A DNA stretch of 64,000 nucleotides, taken from assembly GCA_021904315.1 (NCBI GenBank), contig CM038919.1, positions 21,679,666-21,743,665 of the forward strand, given 5' to 3'. Made by a program: the position numbers and the translations under genes. Of this stretch, positions 36,687-48,900 are shown one piece after another; positions within the stretch are counted from its first letter, which is position 1, and every line of letters starts with the position of its first letter. The stretch comes from Sphagnum magellanicum. Its lineage: Eukaryota; Streptophyta; Sphagnopsida; Sphagnales; Sphagnaceae. Below the pieces are notes generated by a model, which was not told where the DNA came from, searched no databases, and was given only the letters and a program-made list of their open reading frames with translations.

Positions 36687-38260
36687 TCATGTTCACCAGC
36701 TAGTTCCTATGTCATAGTGACAACACATGACACATGCAAACAACAACAACAGCATCACCTACTTGTTAAGCAAAAATCACTGAGACCCATTTTGCACATG
36801 AGGAGATCTATAAGCTTCTCACCAAATTCATGACTGTCGCACCGGTGTTGGACGGGTACTAGAAACGGCAACAAACACCCTCCGGGTATCATGGCGGTTC
36901 TTTCGGTTGGTTATTCAAAGCCAAGCAAATGCCCAGTCTTTTTATATGCGACCCTGGTTTCTCAGAACACTTGACAAAGTCAAATAACCGTTCAGAAAAC
37001 GTCTGGTTCTTTTGTGAAACCTTGTGGAGGTTTTCTTATGGAACCTCTGGTACTCTGATTAGATGAGAATGTTTTTTAAAGCACTGGAACCGGCCATGCC
37101 CTGATTCTGAAAATATTTTAGAAGCTGGAGTACTGGTGGTTTTGTGATTATCAACCTATTCTAAAACTGGAATTGGCAGTTCTGGACAAAATCAATTACC
37201 TGCCCAAAACTCATGTTCACCTAGTTCGTGTGGTTAAACGACGACACATGCAAATGACAACAGCATCATCAAATTGTTGAGCAAAAATCAATGGGACCCG
37301 GTTGCAGGAGATCTAGCTTCTTACTAAATTCATACGTGTTGGGTGGGTATTTGAAACTGAACCAAACCCCCACAGGGTATCAGGGGGTTCTTCAAGTTCA
37401 TAATTGTGGATTCAGAAAAGTAAAAAAAATCCAGTTTCCATATATATAAACCATGGTTCTCAAGAATATTAAAAAAATCAAGTAACTGCCTGTAAGACCA
37501 ACCATTCTTTGTTGGTTCATTCACTACACTCAATGTTTCTTTGAGATTATAAAAATAACCAAAACTGGTGGTTCTTTGATTCTCTGACTCTTTGTTAAAA
37601 AACCAGGAACCAGTAGTTCTCTGACTCTGAGAATTATTTTTAAAACCACAACCAGGTATTAACAAAATCAGATTCCCACCCAACACTGGACAATACATGA
37701 CATGCAAAAGCCAACAGCATCATAAAATTTTAAAGCAAAAATCAATTGTAAACCATGCAGGAGATCTAGCCTTTTACTAATTCACAATCATACAGTGTTA
37801 AGAGTTAGATCTGTTTTCGGAACCTCGAACTGGTGGGTTTAGGCTTTAGGGTTGGGTATGTGCACACTCTTGACCAGAGGTTCTCAATTTTTTTAAAAAA
37901 TCAAATCTGACTCCCCTTGACTGGGCAGTTCTCAAAACTCAAAGAATTGGTTTTGAGCCTTAACAAGGTTCTCAAAGAATCAAAGAACCAAGTCAAAGAG
38001 CCTACCCTAAACCATGGGTTCTTTGCTAATTCTTTCATGAGAACTGCTAGTTCCTTGAAAATTTTCAAAATCCCAGATTTAAGGTTCTTTTGGTTTTGAA
38101 AATATTATAGAACTCCAACCTCCAGTTTCTGTGATCCTGAAGATTTTTAAAGCACTGGAACCAGAGGTTTATCCCTTTCTTTGGTCAAACTTTTAAAAAA
38201 CCCAGAACCAAACTGTTATTAACAAAATCAAAGAAAGTTTGGCAGGGTTTCATCAAGAAC
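36687..38260. repeat. Three diverged tandem copies of a ~450-525 base unit
   Basis: Shared landmarks are CATGTTCACC-GTTC, then ACACATGCAAA, then AGCAAAAATCA, then AGGAGATCTA-GCTTCT, then GGGTATCA-GG-GGTTCTT. They recur at about 36687, 37211 and, more degraded, 37690. Related GGTTCTT/CCGGAAT sequence occurs at 47500-48250 and 58905-59270. Confidence 0.65.
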
Positions 38261-41200
38261 TGCACAAGACTGGATCATACACCAAGCGTTTGGCATAGAT
38301 CCGTTGCAGTCCCCCTCAGTGGCTACTCCATCTGTGGACTCTAGTTCCTCAATTCTTCTTGCCCTGTGTGTTGATGATTCCACTAACCTCAGAAACACAT
38401 TTCTAGTAGCAGTCTTGTGAAATTAGTGCTAAACTGATGCAAAGATGATGAACTTTATGATTTGTTGTTGCTTGTTACAATCTTGTAATAGAGAGTGAGC
38501 AAGGTTTGGATGATGCCGGCTAGCTGCTAGTGCACCAGACTTGTCCATGGCCTAGCTATGAGCCAAAATCAGCCAAACCCTCTCACCTCCATAACATTAA
38601 TAGCTATTGGGTAGTCTTGGCCATTGGCCCAAGTGTGAACTGGTTACCCAATTATTTTTCCTCCTATAACCATTTTTTGCAATATAATTGAATTTTCAAT
38701 GAAAAAAACTACTCAAAATCCAATGTGTCACACCTCAGGTCTAAAAATATCCAAATCACTTTCATTAAATTCTACTCATCAAGGGCTTTCCAACAAAACC
38801 CCAAATTTTCCCATAAAACTTAGTTTTGATTTAAATGAATTTTTAGTGAAAATTATGTTCAATATTCAATAACTTCTCCACCATAGGTTGAAATATTATG
38901 AAAGGTCAAGTTGGTGTGGACTTATTGAGGGCTTTCCAATGGTACCAAGAACATGGCAAGAGTTGTTATGATGTGGACCTATGTCAGCAAGGTCTTTTGG
39001 ATGATTAAGCCCTAACTAGAAGAAATAGGGAAAAATTGCCCTAACAAATGATTTACTATGATAATGGATATGATTGATAGAAGATGCCAAAGGAGGGGAC
39101 AATTGGCGATCGTGAACTCTAGAAGAGCCGCATTTTGCTTCTTGACGTTTTCGTTATTTTTTTTGTGTTTTTGTTGTTTGCACGTTATGGAGGGTGAAAG
39201 CACACTACAAAGGGGCCAAAAATGTTGTCAAATTATATTAATTTCCAAGGGTGTCCATGTTTGAACTTCAACCATGGTAATTTTGAAACATGTTTTTTCA
39301 AATTTTTGGCATAATATGGTAAACCATAACACAAAGAATTCAATCAAAAAGAAATTTCATTTTCCCAATTTATATTGTGTGATTCCAAAATATATTTGTT
39401 GCAAACAAATGTACATCACTATGTATTCCAAAAATGTGAATATATTTTTAAATTGATTGAAATGGTTTTTAATATTTATGAAATTTGTAATATTTATTAA
39501 ACATTATGATTCCATATGATTGGAATAAGTTTGTGAGTCATGTGAAGAGTTTGATAATTATCATATCACAAATGGGTGTTTTTGGGAGCAATGACCATAA
39601 GTATGTGACAAATTAACATTTTGACAAACTATCATTTTCAAATGGAAGATGACAATATATGTGAAGTGGGTCATTTTTAAAATTTTCATTTCAAACATTT
39701 TTTGGTTGACTAATTCAAACCCAAAACTAATGCAATCCAAAAACAAAAACAGATTTTATTATACTACATATACCATAAATATACCCATTATTCCTTGAAT
39801 TTAATATTTTAAAAAAATTCAAATAATATAAGATATCATTAATTTTGTGAAAGTCAAAATATCAAGCCCAAACACCAAAATTGAAACCCAAAATTAAATG
39901 CAACATGTTTTACAAACATATACATTATATACATGTCATGAAAATGCCCAAAGTGGCCCCCACCGTAATGTACTTTCACCCTAGAGTTTGGTTTGTTGTT
40001 CTTCATGGAATGTTGGTGCCTAGATCAAAAGTTGGTGGTGGAGTGTTGTTTCGTGGATTTCCTTTGGTTGTGTGATGGAAATGATGCGGAGTTGTTGAAT
40101 GGAAGACATTGCGCTTGGTGGTGAGAGGAGATAAATATCAAACAACAAATAAAGCTAAACACTTTAATTCTCTAGACTTGGATTCATTTCAATTTAGTGG
40201 TTATTGTTTGGAGTTTTTAGGAGGAATGCTTGAAGCTTATTATTTTAAGCTTATTATTTTGATTAGGTTGTTCATTTTTGTTTACGAATTCCTTTGTGTT
40301 GAAGCTGGTGAATAAAACATTGGGAGTTAAGATGTCAGTAAGCACTTTAAAATGGAAGTGATGAGAGGCTCAAGGAGGTTATTTGGCCTGGCCTTTGTGG
40401 GGATCGTACTCAAGTTGAATGTGTTTGAAAATTTTGTTGGAACATGAGAAAAATTGAATACCTGAATGTTTGGGAACTCCAAGTCAATTTTCTATATTGG
40501 GAAGTTCTTGGGAAAATTTGAAGAAACCACTGTAAATTGCTTGTCCATATTCTTACCATCTTAGAATTAATATCTCTACTGGGATTGTGGGTTGTCTCAA
40601 TGCAAAACATGTTTGTTGTCACACACTTAGAATATAAGGCCATGATAGTCCACAAAGAAAGGAAATTTGGAGCGAGTTGATTTGTCAAAGTTCATAGATA
40701 GATGTAGTGTTGCTACACTAGTTGTATGTTTTTAAGGTTTGTTGTATCGATGCATTTAATCATTATTTTGTTATGTTCATTTTTAAATATTAACTATTAA
40801 TTAATAATTATCAACTATTAATAACTATTTATAATTAAATAAATAATCATTCACATTTAATTAATTAGATCATAATTATTGATAAGAAAACATACAAAAT
40901 TATTTTAAAATTACACCTTTAATATACCCTTGAAGTATTATTCACAAAAACTTTACATTGAACTTTACAAATATGTTGATAACATTCATAATAAATATTT
41001 AATATAATATAAATAAAAAATTTAATTGTACAACCCCAAATATGTATGCTTATCATGTCTATAATGTACATTGTACATCAATTTGTAACTAAATTTTGGT
41101 TACACATGCAACTAATGAACCATTGGAGCTTATTCATGAAAGAATATAATCCTAGAAGCATTCACAGAGGAGGATGAAGAAGATAGTAGTTACAAAAGTA

Positions 41201-42470
41201 GTCACAAATGAGACATAATTGCATGTAGTTGCAAATAGGATGGTTGCATATCCTCACATTTCTTCTAATGCAAGTAATTTATTTAATGGTATACAAACTT
41301 GTGTGTACCCCTTTTTGGTGACAGTGCCATGGTTTGGGAGATCTCAATATTACAATCAAAACAAACAAACCATTTTCCTTCATAGATAAATTACAAAATT
41401 GACAAGGCTTGGAGAATATATCTACATAATCAATTGTTCATTGCATTTACTACATTAAAAGGGAGTTCATATGAACTAACAATTGTTAATGACTAGAATG
41501 TTATGCAAAAATCCAATCAATTTGACTATTTCAAATTGTGATACATTAGCATATGAATGTGATGAGAAATTGTTGAAAGAATCTTTCAATTAGTGGAATA
41601 AAATTTCAAAATTCAAAATAAAAGATTGCTTAATTCAATTTTAACTTTTGATTTTTGTAAGGACTTTTTATATTGAACAAATGTTTTCTTAGATAATATC
41701 CAATTTGTAAGGTTTTTTTAATCTTTTATACAAACTTGTTGATAGTCAAACAAATTTGGGTAATAGGAAATTATAAGTCACATTCAAAAAACATTTGGCA
41801 ATTTTTAAATGTGTACTTTGAATTTTTGATTAATACATTTGAACTTTCCAATATGTAAAACTTCAAAAGCCTTTTATGACATGTAAATGCAATAGAATGT
41901 GAATAATGTACATATTTAAGTATGATTTGAAATTCTAGTCATTTTTCATATGAAACAAGAAAATTTGCACATTTAAAAAAATGAATAGATATTAATATTG
42001 GTCAACACACCATTGATGACATATTGGGCCAATGACCAAAATATTTAAATAATCATTAAAATATTCCATTGTATGAAAATCTTAATTTCGGCAAAATGAC
42101 CGTTCTTTGCTTTTATTGAGTAATGCCTTTGGCTCCTATGAGTTTGTTTTGACCAATAAGCATATCTACAATTGTTTACAGTTTTCATTGTGATCCAACC
42201 ATCGATATGGATATGATCACCTACAAGGAAATAGAATCCATCGCTGTGCATAATTTTAGCTTGTCAAAGATGCAGTTGTGCTCTTCAACAATTTTTTATA
42301 AATCCAATATTTGTGTCACATGAGTCTATCTGAGTTGATTGCAAGAGGGCTATCTAATTTGTCCTCCATCATATGATCTTCTTTTGGTTAATGAAGCTCT
42401 AATTTTATACTTGAAGACAGAAATTGAAACTGCAATGGTTTTTTAACTATGTTGTGATGTAATGTGCATG
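38260..42470. other. Intergenic, nothing supported
   Basis: Strongly AT-rich from 39250. A 14-base tandem duplication AAGCTTATTATTTT occurs near 40232-40260. No gene motifs. Confidence 0.35.
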
Positions 42471-42475
42471 TGCAG

Positions 42476-42690
42476 GTGCAATCATTGACACCATTGGAGA
42501 ATTTTCCACTGATTCTAGAAAACTCCATGACAATCTACCCAAGCTCTTAAAGAAGGGAGGCATTCATTCATATTTCTATGGTAATAAAGTTTTTTCCAGG
42601 TTAGTGTAGTGTATTGCCTGATTGTGGCTTGGTGGAGCTTGCATATCCCTGCCGCTGAAGGGATGCGCTACAACAGAATATGGTTTTTCT
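42476..42690 (+). pseudogene. Fragment of an arginine-methyltransferase (RMT2/GAMT-like) gene
   Basis: After an acceptor-like GTGCAG, 42476-42580 reads AIIDTIGEFSTDSRKLHDNL then PKLLKKGGIHSYFYG. This matches the part of RMT2-like / guanidinoacetate-methyltransferase-like proteins that follows the SAM-binding fold, where homologues read roughly DTYGE, then HLPKLLKPGGIYSFFNG. In another frame, 42595-42690 continues FFQVSVVYCLIVA, similar to the FFHVVYC segment that follows in homologues. A frameshift therefore lies near 42585-42600. I see no upstream exons with the SAM-binding motifs within the previous few hundred bases. Probably a captured or decayed gene fragment. Confidence 0.6.
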
Positions 42691-43712
42691 TAAGGTAGTA
42701 GGTCATGGCTCATGACATGTCTGAGATAAAGTTTGTGGTTTCAGCTGCAAACTCCTGTAGCAACTAGCCTGATCAGGCACTAATTAATTACTTTTTGGAA
42801 TTGCAATTACTTTCAATTAATTACTTTCAAGCAGACTACTTTCATTATTTAGTCCAATGACGAATTCTAAATTATAATTACTCTTACTGCCAATCATAAA
42901 TGATCCAAGAAAAAATTATTAGGCACCTTGCTGTTGAACGAAGTTAGGTACTACCTTGTAATGTCAAACTGTAATATAAGTGTGATATGTGCCACAATAA
43001 ACAGCACATATTTCACATTGTATTGAATGAAGCCGCAAAGTTTACCTCACCCATCTATCATGAGCCATGGCCTCCTGCTGAATGAGAAACCATTCTGTCA
43101 TATCAACGTTTAGAGGAGGCACACATGGCTGGGCATTGAACCCTCATTCTAGCAATTAGACACTTTCTTTCCACCTTTTTTGACAAACTATGATGCAAGG
43201 ATGAAAGATCATGCTGATCAAATGAACATGACAGCCAAATGTTGGGTGGGACATTCAACCAACACAACGTTGAAGAGCCAGCATTATGCTTCCACAAACC
43301 TCTCTTTGGGTTCTTTTTTAATGAAGCAAGGAGCATTGCAGCACTATTTATCTTGCAAACTGCCAATTGACAAATGAAAATTGGTATACAATTTAGTGGG
43401 AAAGACTGAGCCAGTCCAACTTTTACAAAAAAAAATTAAGGTAAACCATCTGGTGTATTGGTAACACACATGGTTGAGTACATACAACCCAAGACCTGAA
43501 ATTGTAAGGATTTCACTTAAAATTGAACTAAACAAATTCACAGATTGAGAATTTTGGTAGCAGTCTCAACATCTTGCATGAGAAGAGTAACTCATGAACT
43601 CACACAAATACTAAACAAATTTGGATTCTGCCTTAATTTGATCAAAATACAATGAGAAAATATGAGGTGTTTCCAAGACATCAAAAGTCTGTAGAGGGCT
43701 CCTAAGATATAC

Positions 43713-46700
43713 CTACAACATTGTTACATGTCCACCTTCAAAAGATGTAGTTTCAAATGTTTGAAAATATGCAATGATTACTGGATAGACATCAAGGTTG
43801 GCACGAGTACCCACCACAAAATCAGCATGAGCATAGTTGGCCAGATAAAGTGTTGTCACATCAGACTTTAATTCAGACAGGAGTCTTTTCACATCTTGAG
43901 GGTCTGCTAATGCATCCTGACCTCCAGAGCACAGAAGCATGGGGAATGCAGTTGGAATTTTTCCCAATTCATACAAAGGAGGTGTGGTTTGATTGTAGGC
44001 TTTCAAGTTGCCACATGTGCCATAATCGAACATACTGAAATTACTACCACGGACCACTGCACATCCCCAAACAACACACACAATCTTGTACGTCTCAGCA
44101 AGATGAAGTCGGTGGCTGCCCAGCCCAAAAGATTATCACAGGTGTATTCCACAAACATAATCACCAAATCAAAATTGATTATAAAGGTGGGTTTGAGTGA
44201 AACTCTTACTCTGTGCAAGATGTTGAATGTTCTTTGTGGATGTGGGTTGTGGCTCCCATTCAAGGTAGTAACCATACCTGGTTTGATTAAAACAGCAATC
44301 TGGCCCTGCCAAAATATTTACTCCCATCAACAAAGCTATTGACCGATGAACCTGAGTACTCAAACACAAGCAGGATATACAATTGTAAAAATCTGAATTT
44401 GCAACAAGCTTGTGCAATTGATGCAGCTGAACATGTAATGTCAGAACCCAAATTTGTGTTCAGCTTACAGGGCTCAGTGAGCTTTACTTACCCCAAGTAG
44501 CTGCAACGATATCCTTACATACTACACCATCTTGTGCACATGCCCAATTCACGACCGTTGACCCTAGTTCACTGCATAGACATAGAGGTCCAGTATGGTG
44601 CATACACATAGGAAAATTATGAGAGTGAATATTAGGTCTGCTGGACCACTTTCTCTCATTGATCATAGATGTGACTTGTGTTATATCTTCGGGTTTTGGA
44701 CAGTAGTCAACTAAACTCCATGTTGCAAGAACTGCATTTTTCATTCAATTCTGTTCTCTCCCCTCATGAAAATTTCCAATGTGGAAAGGCGAAGAAATTG
44801 CTGGAAGATGAAAAACTCATCAGAGTGCCAATGAGTGATTTGAGGAGCCAACTTACTTGTGTATAGAGAATTCACTGATGCCAAGATCTGCGGCAACCTG
44901 CAAAGTTACAAAACCAGCAATGAGGAGGACATACCTCATTCAACAACATCATGAACAGTCTTAACTTGAAAAACCTGTCAGGTTCAGTTGGTGTAAAACT
45001 TGATGCCAATTAAAAGATCAGGATTTAAAACACCAATACTTCAACTTGTACCTTATCAAGCATGTAGTAAGCAGCAGCCTGGACAAGTTGTGAAGTTGTG
45101 TGCTGCAGATATGCAATGGGTGACAATAAAACAGCTGCTTTTACCATATTTGTCAATCCTGTTTCTGCCATTGTAAATGCTGCCAATGCTATAATAGTGC
45201 CCTGGCCAATGTTCCAACATAAAACTCTCTTGTGAAATTGAGCATCTTATGAACATGGCCCAGACACACCATGAGCAAACCACCTTGTCAATGACTTGTG
45301 GATTCAAACTCAGCAGGTGCACAACAGAATTTACCACTGAGAGGTTGCAGACAGGAAATACTTTGAATTCACTTAGAAGCAAAAGAGCAGGAAAATCAGA
45401 TCTAATATACAGAAAATTACAGATATAAAGTCTTCAAGCTTTGACAAGAGAACACATAGTGTCTTATACTGACAATTTGGTTATATGCAGGAAGGAGTAC
45501 TCAGTGCATGTTACCTGTGAGTGTCCCACATAGTAGATTTGATCGCCAGTGGCATTGTAGACATAGCCCACTAAGGCAGTCAAATCAAATTTTGTGTGCT
45601 CATCAAATGACCAGTCCCAAAATTTCTGCCTTCCAGAGAGCACACAGGATTCCCATCAGTTTGCACATAATAGGGTTAGTGTACAATCAGGTTCTATGAT
45701 GTGCTTTCAGAGCACAAGGTGGAAATCATAGTATAACAGCATTACTGGTTATGGTTCATTACAAAATCTGCTAAGGATTTCACTGTTCAGGTTCAATTCA
45801 AGTACATCGTAGATTCTCGATCATTATACACATGATACATGAACCCAGCTTGCTCAGGATCTAGGGTCTGAATCAACTAGTTGATCCAAAGTGCACAATG
45901 AGCCAGACTTGTCCAGCATCCCTACAATTCTGTGACAAGCCTGTTGAAGGGTGCACGCATTTAAATCTGAATTTCAGGCTTGGAATTCTCAAAGGAAAAT
46001 TTGCAGACTTGGGGACATAAACCTAAAAATCCAGCTGATAAAGACGCCTTGAAAACTTGCAGGAATTTTGATGATAATTACCGCACTTTCAGGTGAGAGC
46101 GTAATGTGACCATGACTCCATGTAGTCCCACGCACATTGCCAATCCACACATCAAAGCCTTGATCTGCCAGAATGAAGGCCAATGACTCAGTTGGGGTAT
46201 TCAGTACCCAATCATCTCCAGCCTGCAGAATCATCATGCGCCCGGTTCCAAGGATTTGAACTCTTCTAGTTTAATGCTCATTGAAGTAGCAGGCAAATCA
46301 TCCTCAGCATGTCTATGAATTGCCTCAAATATGGGGGAAAAAATAATTAAAATCTCTTCACATTCACTAAAGATGTCAGATGTGGTATGTGTAATTTCTT
46401 CAGAAAACCTTTCATGTTTTTTGCAGTACCTGAATCACACCATGTTGAAGATAGACGGCTCTTTTGATTTTAAAGGGTTTCGTGCCACTCGAGCCATGCG
46501 GAATGTGTTGTAGTCCCAGTAAAAACCCATCTCTTGTTTGCACCTGCAGTACAGCCACCGCCATGATATATCCAAAACATGGAACATTGTTTAGTCTTGC
46601 ATCGACTGTCCAGATTGCGACTGAATTTTAAGAAGAAGATCGAGAGATCATCTGCTCTGTGAAGCTGTACATTGAAGCAAAGAGACCAAGTCTTTACAGC

Positions 46701-47004
46701 TGCAGATTCATCATGAATATTACAGTTTATTTACCGTAATCTCCTCACAAGGATAGCCATTGCCTCGGATGATGGAAGCACACAAACTTGGTTGTACAAG
46801 ATCATTTGATTCCACCACCATCTTCGGCCTTGAGTCCTCCACAATCTCAGCACACTGACATAATGTCCATACACAAATTGTAATCAGTACCCAACTCCAC
46901 AACCTGACGATGACGTGATGGTACCAGTGATGATGATCAATGATCATCAGAGAATTCCCTGATTCTCTGCATGATCCACCTGCTGGAGCCATGAACCTCC
47001 ACAT
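43713..47004 (-). CDS. Acid lipase / triacylglycerol lipase-like alpha/beta hydrolase
   Basis: Exons on the minus strand: 47004-46735, 46543-46430, 46222-46082, 45625-45515, 45201-45052, 44897-44857, 44571-44492, 44305-44210, 44056-43713; 448 aa, all introns GT-AG. It resembles the plant/animal lysosomal acid lipase family, which hydrolyses triacylglycerols or steryl esters. An N-terminal hydrophobic segment (about 31-50) suggests secretory or vacuolar targeting. The family lid-domain start [15 protein letters not shown] is at 74-88, and the oxyanion HG follows at 124-125 in YLQHG. The nucleophile is S211 in GHSQG; D382 (SGGQDALAD) and H411 (YAHADF) complete the triad. The protein is a little longer at the N-terminus than usual; Met5 is an alternative start. 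A (CT)n tract at 47457-47488 reads as (GA)n upstream of the start, and CATATAATT at about 47107-47115 (minus) is a weak TATA candidate. No visible lesion. Confidence 0.95.
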
Positions 47005-47454
47005 GATCTCTTCTTAAGGAATTTCTGAAAGTACTCAAATTATGTTCTCTGGCTGCAACTTGCAAAATTGCCAAGACCCAAATGGTATTTAAGCAAAGAT
47101 TCATCAAATTATATGCACTCTTGCATTGAGCAAGCTAGCTTCATCATTCAGATACAGTACTTACTTCACGTGATCGATGATCCTTTGATGGCTTGCAATT
47201 TGGGTTTCCAGATGGTGGATCTATAGTAAACTGTTGTTATTAACTTTCTTGTTGGTGGATCTATCTACTAGTCCCTGATGCTGCAAGCTTGCTCATATTT
47301 TGCAAGTGAAGAGAGATATGTAAGAATGAAGCTAGGTTCTGCCATGAATCCTGCTTGAAGCTTGCCTCTCCTGTTTTCGTGCCTTAGTTTCTCTCTGCTC
47401 TGGACCACCATCGCCCACGGTCCTACAAACAAGGTGGGCACCCTGAAGGACCAG

Positions 47455-47456
<2 letters not shown>

Positions 47457-47488
<32 letters not shown>
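47457..47488. repeat. (CT)n microsatellite upstream of the lipase gene
   Basis: It reads as (GA)n in the direction of the lipase, about 450 bases before its start codon. GA tracts are common in plant 5' leaders, and the HNH-SANT gene also has them. Confidence 0.85.
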
Positions 47489-47490
<2 letters not shown>

Positions 47491-47499
47491 ATGGGTACC

Positions 47500-48250
47500 A
47501 GTGTTGACCAGTTACCTCTTTTAATAACCGTCGGGTAGGGGTTTTAAATATCTTTGTCACAACCCCACAGGTTATCAATATAAAAAATTAGGTGTCAAGT
47601 AGGTTATCAAAAAAGTTTGGGTAATAACTGTCGGTTATGCATAAGGGTACTAGGTTTTCAAATAACCAACTGCAAATCATCCGTTATAAACTGGTTACAG
47701 GGTTTTTAAAAAAAAATTAAAATTATTATTTATTTCTTTTCTGTTTATATAATTTCTTGTTCTAATGTTTAAAGATTGATAACCTACCTGGATGATAATT
47801 TGGTCATCCAACTAGGTTATTAGATTTTGAAAATTCAATACAGCGCAGTTATCAATTTAGGCCAATTATCAAAAAATAAATAAATATCAGTAACAAGCTG
47901 GTAGGTTATTTATTCATAACCGGCTTGATAACTGGGTCAAAACTCAATACGAACAAACACTGGTGGGTACCCAATTTTGGCAGGTACAAACCACCAGTTC
48001 TGCTTTTGATAACTAGTAAAACCCAAATCAAAGCGAGTCTGATTTTCAAAATCGGAACCTGACCTAAACCCTAAACTAGAACCTAGGTTAATTGGAGGTT
48101 ATTTGGCAGGTAACCACTAGTGCCTGTCTGGGTTAGTAAGTACTAAGAACCTGACTCGGTCTGATTTTCAGAACCGGAATTGGAATTATTTTTTAAAGAA
48201 CCGGATCTGAAATCAGATTCCTGGTTCCATTTAAGTGTGGAACTGGACTC
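47500..48250. repeat. Diverged dispersed repeat (GGTTATCAAT / CCGGAAT family)
   Basis: AT-rich sequence with ACCGTCGGGTAGG, GGTTATCAATAT, ACTGGTTAC, TTTTCAGAACCGGAATTGG and related words. It resembles parts of 36840-38250 and 58905-59270. No coding content seen. Confidence 0.5.
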
Positions 48251-48447
48251 CGTTTGGTCGTAATGGATCTCTACCAGGGGCTTGTTCCAGAGTGTTCCCA
48301 CCGTTGATTCACATCCTGAGCGTGTTCTCCACCGTCAATTCACATTACAAGATAAGCTGACTGCACACCACATGGTCATCTACGAAAAGCCCTAAAAAAA
48401 GTGCCTCATATGAGGGCCAAAAAGGTTATATACATTCTTAGAATGCC

Positions 48448-48900
48448 ATGCTTGGAGTATTTTGGGGTTTTGTTTGTGAGCAAAAGAGGAAAACCAAAGA
48501 CAAAAAGAATGCCAAGATTTAAGGGATAATGATACTATATAAGTAAGTTCATTTTTGGGAGTAATTTGGGGGTTTGTTTGCAAGTGAAAGAAGAAAACCA
48601 AAAGATACAAAATCAGAGAATTTTTAGGGGAGATGGCATATAAATAATGCCATTCTTGTAGTCATTTGGGGGTTTGTTTTTGCAAGCAAAAGAAGTAAAT
48701 AAGATAAAAAGTGCAAAAGAATTTAGGGGAGGTGATGTATTTGTTATGCCATACTTGGAGTAATTTGGAGGTTTATTTGTGAGCAAAAAAAGAAGAGAGC
48801 CGAAGACACAAAAAAAATAGATAAACAACTGTAGGGAGATCACATACATATGAATGAATCTTATGCCATACTTGGAGTAATTTAGAATTTGGCTTGAAAA
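48448..48900. repeat. Tandem repeat, about five copies of a ~100-115 base unit
   Basis: Each copy begins near ATGCCATACTTGGAGTAATT and continues TTGGGGGTTTGTTTG, AGCAAAAGAAG, AAACCAAAGACA. Copies start near 48448, 48550, 48648, 48745 and 48861. Confidence 0.75.

Noticed and set aside
36422-36833. Opposing frames of 65 and 110 aa
   Set aside because: Mutually overlapping, no motif, next to a tandem repeat.
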